A DNA stretch of 64,000 nucleotides from Pseudomonas guariconensis (GTDB taxonomy: Bacteria > Pseudomonadota > Gammaproteobacteria > Pseudomonadales > Pseudomonadaceae), in assembly GCF_015680235.1 (NCBI RefSeq), contig NZ_JADLJL010000021.1:1-64000 (forward strand), read 5' to 3'. Positions 50,949 to 60,251 of this stretch are shown here, one piece after another. Both the position numbers and the translations under genes were made by a program. Positions within the stretch are counted from its first letter, which is position 1. The number at the start of each line of letters is the position of its first letter. Under the pieces are notes generated by a model. That model saw only the letters and a list, made by a program, of their open reading frames with translations. It made no database searches and was not told where the DNA came from.

Positions 50949-52913
50949 ATGCCAGCGCCATTGATCGAACTGACCGATATCCGCAAGACCTACGGCGGCA
51001 TCGATACCCCTGAGGTCGAGGTATTGCGGGGCATCAGCCTGAGCATCCATCCCGGCGAGTTCGTCGCTATCGTCGGCGCCTCAGGCTCAGGCAAGTCGAC
51101 CTTGATGAACATTCTTGGCTGCCTCGACCGCCCTTCCAGCGGCCGCTACCGTTTCGCCGGCAAGGACGTCGCCGAGCTCGACGGCGACGAGCTGGCCTGG
51201 TTGCGCCGCGAGGCCTTCGGTTTCGTGTTCCAGGGCTACCACCTGATCTCGTCCGGCTCGGCCCAGGAGAACGTCGAGATGCCGGCCATCTATGCCGGCA
51301 CCCCGGCCGCCCAACGCCATGCGCGCGCCGCGGCACTGCTCGAACGCCTGGGCCTGGCCAGCCGTACCGGCAACCGCCCGCACCAGCTGTCCGGCGGCCA
51401 GCAGCAGCGGGTGTCGATTGCCAGGGCCCTGATGAACGGCGGCCACATTATCCTTGCCGATGAGCCCACCGGCGCCCTGGACAGCCACAGCGGCGCCGAG
51501 GTCATGGCGTTGCTCGACGAGCTGGCCAGCCAGGGCCATGTGATCATCCTCATCACCCACGACCGCGAGGTGGCGGCGCGTGCGCACCGGGTCATCGAGA
51601 TCCGCGATGGCCTCAAGACCAGCGACTCGGTGTCAGGAGCAGGCCTTGGCGACACCCGCCCTGGCGTGCAGGCCGACGAGCTGCGCCAGCGCCTGGACCG
51701 CGGCGCCACCCAGCGCGGCGCCTGGAAGGGGGAACTGCTCGAGGCATTGCAGGCCGCATGGCGAATGATGTGGATCAACCGCTTCCGCACGGCCCTGACC
51801 CTGCTCGGCATCGTCATCGGCGTCGCCTCGGTGGTGGTGATGCTCGCCGTGGGCGAAGGCAGCAAGCGCCAAGTCATGGCGCAGATGGCAGCGTTCGGCT
51901 CGAACATTCTCTACCTCAACGGCAAGCCGGCGAGCCTGGGCGAACCGGCGGGTATCGTCACCCTCGATGACGTCGCCGCGATCGGCGAGCTGCCGCAGGT
52001 CAAGCGCATCATGCCGGTGATCGGCGAGAAACTGATGGTGCGCCATGGCAACAACAGCCAGCAGTTCTATGTCGGCGGCAACAACACCTGGTTCCCCGAA
52101 ATCTTCAACTGGCCGGTGGTCGAAGGCAGCTTCTTCAGCGAAGCCGACGAAGCCAGCGGCGCAGCGGTGGCCGTGATCGGCCAGAAGGTGCGCGAGAAGA
52201 TGCTCGACAGCCAGCGCGACCCGCTCGGCCAGTACTTGCTCATCGGCAACGTGCCGTTCCAGGTGGTCGGCATCCTTGCCGGCAAGGGCGCCAGCTCGGG
52301 CGACCAGGACAGCGACGGGCGCATCGTGGTGCCGTACTCGGCTGCGGCCATCCGCCTGTTCGGCCGCTACGAGCCCGAATACGTCACCATCGCCGCCCTG
52401 GATTCCTCACGAGTCAACGACACCGAGGCCGCCATCGACCGGCTGCTGCGCCAGCGCCACCAAGGCAAGCAGGATTTCGAGCTGACCAATGACGCCGCAC
52501 TGATCCAGGCCGAGGCGCGCACGCAGAACAGCCTGTCGTTGATGCTCGGCGCCATCGCCGCCATCTCGTTGCTGGTGGGCGGCATCGGCGTGATGAACAT
52601 CATGCTCATGACCGTGCGCGAGCGTACCCGCGAGATCGGCATACGCATGGCCACCGGGGCACGCCAGCGCGACATCCTGCGCCAGTTCCTCAGCGAGGCG
52701 GTGATGCTGTCGATGGTCGGCGGCGTGACCGGCATCGTGCTCGCCCTGTGTCTCGGCGGCGTGTTGATGCTCGCCGAGATCGCCGTGGCCTTCGCCCTAC
52801 CTGCCATCCTCGGCGCCTTCGCCTGCGCCGTCATCACCGGCGTGGTGTTCGGCTTCATGCCGGCCCGCAAGGCTGCCCGCCTCGACCCGGTCAAAGCCCT
52901 TACCAGCGTGTGA
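50949..52913 (+). CDS. pvdT: Pyoverdine efflux ATPase-permease (MacB-like)
   Basis: 654-residue fusion of an ATPase (Walker [10 protein letters not shown], signature [14 protein letters not shown], Walker [14 protein letters not shown]) with a four-helix FtsX-type permease: one helix at about 275-300 ([20 protein letters not shown]), a large periplasmic domain to about 525, and three helices at the C-terminus. It drives pyoverdine out with PvdR and OpmQ. It follows pvdR without a gap and precedes opmQ by three bases, one operon. Confidence 0.94.
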   Translation: MPAPLIELTDIRKTYGGIDTPEVEVLRGISLSIHPGEFVAIVGASGSGKSTLMNILGCLDRPSSGRYRFAGKDVAELDGDELAWLRREAFGFVFQGYHLISSGSAQENVEMPAIYAGTPAAQRHARAAALLERLGLASRTGNRPHQLSGGQQQRVSIARALMNGGHIILADEPTGALDSHSGAEVMALLDELASQGHVIILITHDREVAARAHRVIEIRDGLKTSDSVSGAGLGDTRPGVQADELRQRLDRGATQRGAWKGELLEALQAAWRMMWINRFRTALTLLGIVIGVASVVVMLAVGEGSKRQVMAQMAAFGSNILYLNGKPASLGEPAGIVTLDDVAAIGELPQVKRIMPVIGEKLMVRHGNNSQQFYVGGNNTWFPEIFNWPVVEGSFFSEADEASGAAVAVIGQKVREKMLDSQRDPLGQYLLIGNVPFQVVGILAGKGASSGDQDSDGRIVVPYSAAAIRLFGRYEPEYVTIAALDSSRVNDTEAAIDRLLRQRHQGKQDFELTNDAALIQAEARTQNSLSLMLGAIAAISLLVGGIGVMNIMLMTVRERTREIGIRMATGARQRDILRQFLSEAVMLSMVGGVTGIVLALCLGGVLMLAEIAVAFALPAILGAFACAVITGVVFGFMPARKAARLDPVKALTSV

Positions 52914-52916
52914 CCC

Positions 52917-54338
52917 ATGACATTGCCAACCCGCATCAGCCTATTGACCCTGAGCCTGGCCCTGGCGGCCTGCAGCTCCCAGCCACCGCCCGGTGCCGGC
53001 ATCACCCCACCGGCGAGCTGGCAGGCCGATACCTTCGATACCGCCCTACCCTTGCCGGACGCTGCCTGGTGGCAGGCCTTCGCCAGCCCGGAGCTGGGGC
53101 GCCTGATCGAACGTGCCCGTCACAATAGCCATGACCTGGCCGCGGCCAGCGCACGGGTACGCCAGGCCCAGGCCCGGGCCGTGGTCGCTGGCGCCCCGTT
53201 GCTGCCAGAACTGCAAATGCGCCTGGACGGCAGCCGTCAGCACCGGCTGCGCGGCGATGGCAACGACCTGCTCGACACCAGCAGCAGCGAACGCACCCGC
53301 ACCACCTTCGGCACGCGCCTGAGCGCCAGTTACGAGATCGACTTCTGGGGCGGCCTGCGCGCGGCACGCGACAGTGCTTTGCATGCGCTCGACGCCAGCC
53401 GCTTCGATCGCCAGACGGTCGAGTTGACGCTTACCAGCGCGGTGGCCGACACCTACCTGCTCGGCGTGGCCTTGCAGGAGCGGCTGCGCATCGCCCGCCT
53501 GAATCTGGCGAACGCCCGTGATGTGCTGCGCCTGGTCGAAGCACGCGAACGTTCAGGCTCGGCCACCCGCCTCGAGCTGGCCCAGCAACGCAGCCTGGTC
53601 GCAGCCCAAGAGCGGCAGCTGCCGCTGCTCGAGCAGCAATGGCAAGACAGCCGCGTGACCCTCGCCACCCTGCTTGGCGACCCGGTGCAGCGACTGCCGG
53701 CCAGCGCCGAGTCAATCCTCGCCCTGCAATGGCCACGGATCGGCAGCGGCGTGCCCAGCGACCTGCTCGGCCGACGCCCCGACATCGCCGCCGCCGAGGC
53801 GCGCCTGGCGGCCGCCAACGCCAACGTGCAGGTTGCCCGGGCCGCCATGCTGCCTCAATTCAAGCTCGGTGCTGAACTGGGCAGTGGTGCGCGGACCTTC
53901 GCCGATATCCTCGACAGCCCGTTCTACACCCTGACCGCCGGGCTGCTCGCACCGGTCTTCGACAATGGTCGCCTGCGCGCCTCCCGAGACCTGGCTCGCG
54001 CCGAACGGCAAGAGCTGCTGGAAAACTACCGCAGCAGCATCCTGGCCGGCTTCTCGGACGTCGAGCAGGCCCTCAACGCCATCCACGGCGTGGACCGCCA
54101 ACGCCAATGGCAAGACGAGGAAGTGCGCCAGGCGCGCATCGCCTTCGAGCTGGCCCAGCAACGCTATGGCGCAGGTGCCGAGACCCTGCTCAGCGTGCTC
54201 CAGACCCAGCGCACCTTGTACGACGCCCAGGACCAGCAGGCGCAGCTGCGCCTGGCCCGGCTGCAGGGCAGCGTGGCGCTGTACAAGGCCTTGGGCGGTG
54301 GCTGGCAGGTTCAAGCCGGATCTGCGCCGCCCCTGTGA
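52917..54338 (+). CDS. opmQ: Pyoverdine efflux outer-membrane channel (NodT family)
   Basis: 473-residue TolC/OprM-like lipoprotein. Signal peptide with lipobox LALAAC (Cys19), then two repeated OEP domains (about 60-250 and 270-460), containing YEIDFWGGLRAARDSALHAL and the second-half counterpart. It completes the PvdRT-OpmQ pump. The stop codon lies inside the edge of a REP element, so the last codons are repeat-derived. Confidence 0.93.
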   Translation: MTLPTRISLLTLSLALAACSSQPPPGAGITPPASWQADTFDTALPLPDAAWWQAFASPELGRLIERARHNSHDLAAASARVRQAQARAVVAGAPLLPELQMRLDGSRQHRLRGDGNDLLDTSSSERTRTTFGTRLSASYEIDFWGGLRAARDSALHALDASRFDRQTVELTLTSAVADTYLLGVALQERLRIARLNLANARDVLRLVEARERSGSATRLELAQQRSLVAAQERQLPLLEQQWQDSRVTLATLLGDPVQRLPASAESILALQWPRIGSGVPSDLLGRRPDIAAAEARLAAANANVQVARAAMLPQFKLGAELGSGARTFADILDSPFYTLTAGLLAPVFDNGRLRASRDLARAERQELLENYRSSILAGFSDVEQALNAIHGVDRQRQWQDEEVRQARIAFELAQQRYGAGAETLLSVLQTQRTLYDAQDQQAQLRLARLQGSVALYKALGGGWQVQAGSAPPL

Positions 54339-54375
54339 GCGGGCTTGCCCCGCGAAAGGGGCGCAAAGCGCCCCA
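54334..54375. repeat. REP-like element overlapping the opmQ stop codon
   Basis: CTGTGAGCGGGCTTGCCCCG starts within the last opmQ codons and continues into GGGGCGC-AAA-GCGCCCC. Compared with other copies (CTGTGGGAGCGGG) it lacks two G, which creates the TGA. Confidence 0.75.
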
Positions 54376-54385
54376 ACCCTCTATT

Positions 54386-56008
54386 TCAGGAAACGATATT
54401 CTTCAACGACAGGTGCCGTGCGTACCAGGGCCGACGCGGCACCCGGCGCAACAGCCCGTCCAGCTTGTCGTCCTCGCCAAAGACGATGCGCAGCGCCAGT
54501 TTCATGGTTTCCACATCCATTTCCACCGACTTGCCAGGGCGTGTACCTGGCAAGGTGCTGCAGCCATGGGTATCCGGCCCCAGCCAGGGGTCGTCGACTT
54601 CGACCCAGCGCCCTGGGGCGAACCATTTCACGCCATTGACCTGCAGGCGCCGCACCTGGCCAGGATGGTGCCGCTCATGGGCGCGGTACCAGTCCTCGAT
54701 ACGGTCGTCGATCCAGCCATGGAAGCCCCAGAACACCGGGTTGACGTGGGACGAGAATGGGTCGCCGAGAAAATCGTTCTCGGCCCCGAACCAGCGCGTG
54801 TCGAAGTCGGCAGGGTCACGGGCGAACGGCACCGGAGCACCGTTGACCGGGTCGCGCGGTACCGAGGCCCAGCACATGTGCAGCCAGTCGTGCAGGGTCA
54901 TCTCCATCTCGGAGCCGAGCGCGCCCAGGCTCAGTGTCGACAGGTACTGCGGGTCCTGGTACTGCGACTCCCACACCTGGAAGTTACTGCAGAAGGTTTC
55001 ACCGGCCTTGATCGCCGAGACCCATTGCCCATAGGCATCATCGCCCGGTGCCTGCCAGCTGGGCGGCACGCAGCAGCCGTCGTGGTTTTCGTGGTAGCGG
55101 GCAAACCCCACGCGGTCGAACTCCACGCTTGGCTGCGGCAGCGGGAAATGCGGCCAGGACGGCAAATCCTGCAAGCGACGCGCCGCATCGAGCATGTGCC
55201 GGTGCATGAACAGGAAATCCACCCCCGAGCCGTTGCGGTGCTTGCGCGGCCCCCTGGCATCGCGCTCATGGTCACGTGGGCCGGGCTGCCAGCCCAGGCC
55301 ACGCAAGGCACCACGTTGCTTGTCCGACAGCCTATGCCATTTGTCCCGGGTCGCATGCCAGAGCTGGTGGAACAGGCGGTGCTCGGGGCTGACCACCCAT
55401 GCCTGCATCTGTGGGGTATAGCCGATACGCTCCCGCGCCTCGGGAAACAGGCGCTTGACCGCCACGAAGCGGCTGTCGGAAATCGGCAGCGTCAAGGGCC
55501 GGTCCAGGCGTTGCACGCGACCACTCAGGGTGCCGCTGCCGGCGTTGGCGAAACTGCCCCAGACCTCGTCGAGGCTGGCCACGCATTCATAGCTCGGGCC
55601 GCCGTGCTGGTTCAGCAAGCGCCAGCGCACCTGGGCAGCGGATGCCCCCACCAGGTCGCCCAGGACTCGGTAATGGGCCGGCACTTGACCACGCAAGCGC
55701 TCGCCGGTGTCGACGAAGCCACGCAGGCCACGGCCTTTGGTGGCCACGTCGAGGAACAGCTCGACACCGGCCATCGGCAAGCCATCGAGGCCCGACTCGG
55801 CGCCTTCGAAACGAAGATCCCAAATGCCCCGCAGACGGTCGGCCAACACCTGCCCGGCATAGTCGGCCAGTTCCACGCTCGCCTCGCCCGGTGTGACGAT
55901 GTCGTCCTCGGGGTCATGGGTCAGTTCCTTGTGCGCGTAGTAGGCCGCCGTACCGGTCGCCCCCGCGACTGCCAGGCCTGCGATGAATCCTCGTCGGGAA
56001 ATGGTCAT
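54386..56008 (-). CDS. pvdP: Tat-exported tyrosinase of pyoverdine maturation
   Basis: 540-residue periplasmic enzyme. The twin-arginine signal MTISRRGFIAGLAVAGATG is clear and fixes the start at ATG 56008. The C-terminal half is a tyrosinase-type dicopper domain with histidines in FMHRHMLDAARR, MTLHDWLHMCW and NPVFWGFHGWIDDRIEDW. PvdP oxidises ferribactin or dihydropyoverdine to form the fluorescent chromophore. It is convergent with opmQ and carries an exact PvdS-type promoter upstream. Length matches the known family. Confidence 0.9.
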   Translation of the reverse strand: MTISRRGFIAGLAVAGATGTAAYYAHKELTHDPEDDIVTPGEASVELADYAGQVLADRLRGIWDLRFEGAESGLDGLPMAGVELFLDVATKGRGLRGFVDTGERLRGQVPAHYRVLGDLVGASAAQVRWRLLNQHGGPSYECVASLDEVWGSFANAGSGTLSGRVQRLDRPLTLPISDSRFVAVKRLFPEARERIGYTPQMQAWVVSPEHRLFHQLWHATRDKWHRLSDKQRGALRGLGWQPGPRDHERDARGPRKHRNGSGVDFLFMHRHMLDAARRLQDLPSWPHFPLPQPSVEFDRVGFARYHENHDGCCVPPSWQAPGDDAYGQWVSAIKAGETFCSNFQVWESQYQDPQYLSTLSLGALGSEMEMTLHDWLHMCWASVPRDPVNGAPVPFARDPADFDTRWFGAENDFLGDPFSSHVNPVFWGFHGWIDDRIEDWYRAHERHHPGQVRRLQVNGVKWFAPGRWVEVDDPWLGPDTHGCSTLPGTRPGKSVEMDVETMKLALRIVFGEDDKLDGLLRRVPRRPWYARHLSLKNIVS

Positions 56009-56056
56009 TGCGCCTCTATCCGTTACTGCCACGCGGCGGTTTCTATCCAAGCTAGG

Positions 56057-56080
56057 ACGTAACCTGGGGCGGGAAATTTA
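56057..56080 (-). promoter_or_regulatory. PvdS-type iron-starvation promoter of pvdP
   Basis: On the minus strand TAAAT (56076-56080), 16 bases, CGT (56057-56059). Exact IS-box match, 49 bases before the pvdP ATG. Confidence 0.8.
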
Positions 56081-56098
56081 CTGCGCCGGACGTTGCCT

Positions 56099-56122
56099 TA
56101 ATTCACGGCCAGGCGGGCTCGT
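56099..56122 (+). promoter_or_regulatory. Weak IS-box-like site before the siderophore-interacting gene
   Basis: TAATT-N16-CGT, one substitution from TAAAT-N16-CGT, 36 bases before the ATG at 56158. Confidence 0.35.
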
Positions 56123-56157
56123 TACTTCCAGGACTCCGTCTGCCAGAGGCATCGACC

Positions 56158-57084
56158 ATGACATCCCTCCTCTCTCGCCTGCTGCGACCGAAGGCCCCGG
56201 CCTATCGCCTGTTCGACATCGAACTCAAGAGCATCGAGCCGTTGAGCCCTTCCCTGCGCCGGTTCACCTTCTCCGGCGCCGACGTGGCGCAGATGACTAC
56301 CCTGGCACCCGACCAGCGCGTCAAACTGTTCTTCCCCACGCCCGCCGGGCAGCCGCCCCAGTTGCCCAAGGATGGCCACTGGCAACAGGCACGCCAGGGG
56401 CTGGCGCCCGAGCACAACCCGCCGATGCGCACCTACACCATTCGCGCCTTGCGCCGCGAGGCCCTGGAAGTCGATGTGGATTTCGTCCTGCATGGCATCA
56501 ATGGCCCGGCCTCGACCTGGGCGACCCACGCGTGCATTGGCGATCGGCTGCAGATGGTGGCGCCGAACCTGGCTTATGAAGGCGACCCCGGTGGCTATGA
56601 ATGGAAACCACCACACAGCGCCCGGCACGTGCTCCTGGTGGGCGACGAAACTGCGCTGCCGGCCATCGCCGGTATCCTCGAGCAACTGGCCGACACCCGC
56701 CCGGAGCTTACCGTGCATGCGTTCATCGAGGTGCCGCTGGAAGCCGACTGCCTTGCGTTGCACCATGGCCCGACAGCACAGGTGCATTGGCTACCCCGCG
56801 ACCTGCTGCGCTGCGAGCATGGTCAAGCCATGCGCCACGCGATACGTGAACTTGCTTGCCTACCCGTGGGCACGGCAAGCGCGGTGGAGCTCGAGGAGGT
56901 AAACATCGAGCGCACCATTCTCTGGGAGCAGGGCCGCGGCGAGGGAGGCGAATTCCACGCCTGGGTTGCCGGCGAGTCGGCCACGGTCATGGATATCCGC
57001 CGATACCTGATCAAGGTGCGAGGACTCGGGCGCGATTGCCTGACCCTGATGGGCTATTGGCGCGCCGGCAGGACGTTCGATTGA
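56158..57084 (+). CDS. Siderophore-interacting FAD protein (ferric-siderophore reductase)
   Basis: 308-residue SIP/ViuB-type flavoreductase. The N-terminal FAD-binding barrel includes MRTYTIRALRREALEVDVDF (RxYTxR motif) and the C-terminal SIP domain shows LVGDETALPAIAGILEQL and a final ATVMDIRRYLIKVRGLGRDC. It reduces ferric siderophore complexes in the cytoplasm to release iron. Its divergent partner pvdP and nearby pvdH suggest a role with pyoverdine, but pyoverdine iron is released in the periplasm, so another siderophore is possible. Confidence 0.86.
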   Translation: MTSLLSRLLRPKAPAYRLFDIELKSIEPLSPSLRRFTFSGADVAQMTTLAPDQRVKLFFPTPAGQPPQLPKDGHWQQARQGLAPEHNPPMRTYTIRALRREALEVDVDFVLHGINGPASTWATHACIGDRLQMVAPNLAYEGDPGGYEWKPPHSARHVLLVGDETALPAIAGILEQLADTRPELTVHAFIEVPLEADCLALHHGPTAQVHWLPRDLLRCEHGQAMRHAIRELACLPVGTASAVELEEVNIERTILWEQGRGEGGEFHAWVAGESATVMDIRRYLIKVRGLGRDCLTLMGYWRAGRTFD

Positions 57085-57110
57085 CGGCGTTCTTCGCCGC
57101 AGATGCGGTG

Positions 57111-57152
57111 CCTTGAGATCGAGCGCCGCGCGGGCGGCGCTCGATCTCAAGG
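57111..57152. repeat. GATCG-type palindromic hairpin, copy 2
   Basis: A 19-base perfect stem (CCTTGAGATCGAGCGCCGC and its complement) over GCGG, between convergent genes. It shares the core of the copy at 46894. It may serve as a terminator for both genes. Confidence 0.8.
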
Positions 57153-57175
57153 CATTACACAAAACGCCCCGCCAT

Positions 57176-58576
57176 TTATCCCGCAGCCACCGCCGCCCTC
57201 ACCGCCTCGGCAAACCGCCCGGCCACTTCATCGACCTGTTCGGCACTGATGATCAACGGCGGCAGGAAGCGCACCACCGCCCCATGGCGCCCGCCCAGTT
57301 CGAGGATCAGCCCACGCTTCAGGCATTCGCGCTGCACCTTCGGCGCCAGTGTCCGGCTGACCGGTGGATGCCCCAGCGCGTCCCGCTCGCCGGTCGGGTC
57401 CACCAGCTCCACCCCCAGCATCAGGCCACGCCCGCGAATATCTCCCAGTTGCGGGTAGTCCTGTTGCAGGCCCAATAGATGGTCGCGTAAGCGTTGGCCC
57501 ATGGCCTCGGCATGCTCGGCCAGGCGATGCTCCACCAGATAGCCCATCACCGCGGAGCCGGCCGCCATGGCCATCTGGTTACCACGGAAGGTGCCGGCAT
57601 GGGCCCCGGGCTGCCAGGTGTCCAGCCAGTCCCGGTAGACCACCACGGCCAGGGGCAAGCTGCCGCCGATGGCCTTGGACAGCGTCACCACGTCCGGCAC
57701 GATGCCGGCGTGCTCGAAGGCGAACATCCGTCCGGTGCGGGCAAAGCCGCTCTGGATCTCATCGACGATCAGTGCCACACCCGCCCGCTCGGTGATGGCT
57801 CGCAAGCCACGCAGCCATTGGACATCCGCCGGTATCACACCGCCCTCGCCCTGCACCACCTCGACGATCACCGCCGCCGGCAGCGCCACGCCGGCTTCCG
57901 GGTCGCACAACAGGTTCTCCAGGTAGTGCAGGTTCGCCCGCACGCCCGCCTCGCCACCCAAGCCGAATGGGCAACGATAGTCGTAGGGGTACGGCATGAA
58001 CTGCACGCCATTGCCCAGCAGGGCCGCCAAAGGTTGTTTCGGCCCCAGGCTGCCCATCAGGCTCAACGCGCCCTGGGACATGCCATGGTAGCCCCCCTGG
58101 AACGCCAGGACGGTGCTGCGCCCGGTGGCCGTGCGCACCAGTTTCAGCGCAGCCTCCACCGCATCGGTACCGGTCGGCCCGCAGAATTGGATCTTCGCGT
58201 CCCGACGCAGGGCCTCGGGCAGCAGGCCGAACAGGTCCTGGACGAAGCGGTCCTTGACCGGCGTGGTCAAGTCCAGGGTGTGCAGGGGCACTTCATCGGC
58301 CAGTACTTGCTGGATCGCCTCGATTACCACCGGGTGGTTGTGGCCCAGGGCCAGGGTACCGGCGCCGGCCAGGCAATCGATGAACTGGCGGCCCTCGACG
58401 TCTTCCACATGAATCCCACGGGCACGCTTGAGCGCCAGAGGGATGCGCCGCGGGTAGCTGCGGGCATTGGATTCCTGTCGCTGCTGGCGCAGCAGCAGGG
58501 GCGATTCCTCGAATTCGTACAACACCTGCGGGGCGCTGGGCGGCAGGACCTGGGCAAGGCTGGAAGCGGTCGACAT
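57176..58576 (-). CDS. pvdH: L-2,4-diaminobutyrate:2-oxoglutarate aminotransferase
   Basis: 466-residue class III aminotransferase that converts aspartate semialdehyde to 2,4-diaminobutyrate, a pyoverdine building block. Landmarks are GAGTLALGHNHPVV, QFCGPTGTDAVEAALKLVR, VDEIQSGFARTGRMFAFEH and the PLP lysine in VTLSKAIGGSLP. The start is ATG 58576. An exact PvdS-type promoter precedes it, which argues for PvdH over a general ornithine or ectoine enzyme. The NRPS genes that consume its product are not in the window. Confidence 0.92.
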   Translation of the reverse strand: MSTASSLAQVLPPSAPQVLYEFEESPLLLRQQRQESNARSYPRRIPLALKRARGIHVEDVEGRQFIDCLAGAGTLALGHNHPVVIEAIQQVLADEVPLHTLDLTTPVKDRFVQDLFGLLPEALRRDAKIQFCGPTGTDAVEAALKLVRTATGRSTVLAFQGGYHGMSQGALSLMGSLGPKQPLAALLGNGVQFMPYPYDYRCPFGLGGEAGVRANLHYLENLLCDPEAGVALPAAVIVEVVQGEGGVIPADVQWLRGLRAITERAGVALIVDEIQSGFARTGRMFAFEHAGIVPDVVTLSKAIGGSLPLAVVVYRDWLDTWQPGAHAGTFRGNQMAMAAGSAVMGYLVEHRLAEHAEAMGQRLRDHLLGLQQDYPQLGDIRGRGLMLGVELVDPTGERDALGHPPVSRTLAPKVQRECLKRGLILELGGRHGAVVRFLPPLIISAEQVDEVAGRFAEAVRAAVAAG

Positions 58577-58658
58577 CGGAAAATCCTCGCGAGCAAGCGA
58601 ATGTGCCCCGCCACGCTCCCTGTAACCGGATGTGTGTCGGGTGGTTGTCGCTTGGAGA

Positions 58659-58682
58659 ACGCGTCAGCGGGCCAAGGATTTA
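58659..58682 (-). promoter_or_regulatory. PvdS-type iron-starvation promoter of pvdH
   Basis: On the minus strand TAAAT (58678-58682), 16 bases, CGT (58659-58661). Exact IS-box match, 83 bases before the pvdH ATG. Confidence 0.8.
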
Positions 58683-58807
58683 CCGGTTGATGTCGGATTT
58701 CGGTCGGAGACGGCAGAGTGGCCCTTGGCGGGCCCGCAGGCTTCGAGCAGTTATTTTTCTGTAGGAGGCTAGCGCGCCCCCTGTGGGAGATCACCCATCC
58801 TTCCCGG

Positions 58808-58877
58808 GCTGCGCTGTCGCACAAAGAACAAGCGGCTAGCGCAGCCTACCCCTGTGGGAGCGGGCTTGTCCCGCGAT
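58808..58877. repeat. Composite repeat, left copy flanking dsbSR
   Basis: GCTGCGCTGTCGCACAAAGA extended by ACAA (58808-58831), then 20 bases, then a REP-like hairpin (58852-58877). The same two-part unit recurs at 61027-61092 in the same orientation. Confidence 0.7.
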
Positions 58878-58928
58878 CAAGGGCGAAGCCCTTGCCAGGC
58901 GGCGGTGCTATCGCGCACTCACGGGCGC

Positions 58929-60251
58929 TCAGTTGCCCTGGCGCGCCGGCACCTGCAACCAGACACGCAAGCCATCGCCAGGGTTTTCGAAGCGCAGGCT
59001 GCCGGCACAACGCTGGACGATGGCCTGGACGATCGCCAGCCCCAGGCCGCAGCCACCGCTCTGGTCGTGGCGCCAGAAGCGCTCGGTCAGGTGCTGCATG
59101 TCTTCCTCGGCGATTCCGGGCCCGTGGTCACGGACCATGAATCCCACTTGCCCATCGGCCATCTGCACTTCCAGTTCCACGGCAGCGTCACCGCCATGGC
59201 GCAAGGCGTTGTCCAGCAGGTTGCGCAAGGCTGCCACCGCCAACGGCGCCGGCATGCCCAGATAGACACGCGTGGCCTCTTCCGGCAGGCGCACCACGAT
59301 GCGCCTGTTATCCCCACCGCCGGCATCCTGCACCGCCTGGCGGGCCACCTGCTCGGCGCTGCACTGCACGCCGTCGTCGAACGACAGGCTGCCCTCCACC
59401 CGCGCCAGCATCAGCAACTGCTCCAGGGTGCGGTGCATGCGGTCGGTACCCTGCTCGGCGTGTTCCAGCGCCTGCTCGCGCACCGCGCCGTCGGTCATGC
59501 GGGCTACCTGCAGGTGAGTCTTGATCGCGGTCAGCGGGCTGCGCAGTTCATGGGCGGCGTCGTCGGTGAGGCGGCGCTCGCGCTCGATGGTCTGGGCGAT
59601 GCGAAGGAACAACTGGTTCTGGGTTTCGAGCAGCGGCTGCAGTTCGCTGGGCATGCCTGCCACCTGCAACGGCTCGACGCTGTCGGCGCGGCGCCGGCGC
59701 AGGGCGTCGCGCATCCGGTTGAGCGGCTCCAGGCCCTTGCCCACGCCGATCCACAACAAGCCCAGGCTGCCGAGCAAGGCCATCAACACCGGCGCCGAGG
59801 CGGCCAGCAGGATCGAGCGGTTGAGCGCCTCGCGCTCCTGGTGGCGGTCGGCGGTGGTGATCCGCACATCGCCGTGGTTATAGGTGAAGGTTCGCCAGAG
59901 CGCGCCGTCGATGGTCTGGTCACGGAAGCCGCTGCGCTGGTCGTCCATGGCGCCGTCGTGCTTGTGGTTGCTGGCCAGGATTTCGCCGCGCAGGGAACTG
60001 ACCTGGCAGGCCATACCGTCCGGCACGCTGAGCTGGTCGGCAGAAAAATGCGCATCCTCGCCCTTGCTCGCCAGCGGCTGCGGCAACTGCTCGATCAACC
60101 CGGCAACCATGCGTGCCGAGGCCACTAGGCGCTGGTCGAGGGAAAACATCATCTGCTGGCGCAGGTCGCGCAGCATCCACGCAGCGGCCAGGGCCCAGAT
60201 GATGACGAAGGCGATGCCGAGGATCAGCGTCAGGCGCGCGCGCAGGCTCAT
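58929..60251 (-). CDS. dsbS: Sensor histidine kinase, DsbS-like copper sensor
   Basis: 440-residue kinase. TM1 is about residues 7-27, periplasmic sensor 28-146, TM2 about 147-169, then HAMP and the dimerisation domain with phospho-acceptor His234 (TDDAAHELRSPLTAI) and ATPase lobe (LRNLLDNALRHGG, GGCGLGLAIV). One sensor cysteine, Cys82, is in GMACQVSS; the P. aeruginosa DsbS copper-sensing Cys82 is, from memory, at the same number. Gene order (kinase-regulator divergent from dsbD-tlpA-dsbG) matches the DsbRS locus. It overlaps dsbR by four bases. Confidence 0.85.
   Translation of the reverse strand: MSLRARLTLILGIAFVIIWALAAAWMLRDLRQQMMFSLDQRLVASARMVAGLIEQLPQPLASKGEDAHFSADQLSVPDGMACQVSSLRGEILASNHKHDGAMDDQRSGFRDQTIDGALWRTFTYNHGDVRITTADRHQEREALNRSILLAASAPVLMALLGSLGLLWIGVGKGLEPLNRMRDALRRRRADSVEPLQVAGMPSELQPLLETQNQLFLRIAQTIERERRLTDDAAHELRSPLTAIKTHLQVARMTDGAVREQALEHAEQGTDRMHRTLEQLLMLARVEGSLSFDDGVQCSAEQVARQAVQDAGGGDNRRIVVRLPEEATRVYLGMPAPLAVAALRNLLDNALRHGGDAAVELEVQMADGQVGFMVRDHGPGIAEEDMQHLTERFWRHDQSGGCGLGLAIVQAIVQRCAGSLRFENPGDGLRVWLQVPARQGN

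Larger units (their letters stand above)
58577..58928. other. Gap between pvdH and the dsbS kinase
   Basis: 352 bases without a gene. Left part: the pvdH promoter. Right part: a composite repeat (58808-58877), a GGCTAGCGC pair near 58767 and 58834, and a REP-like GCGGGCTTGTCCCGCG. No open reading frame with coding character. Confidence 0.6.

Noticed and set aside
54386..56008. Large Tat-exported oxidase considered as a multicopper laccase
   Set aside because: Histidine pattern is tyrosinase-like (type 3 copper), and the PvdS box and neighbours point to PvdP.
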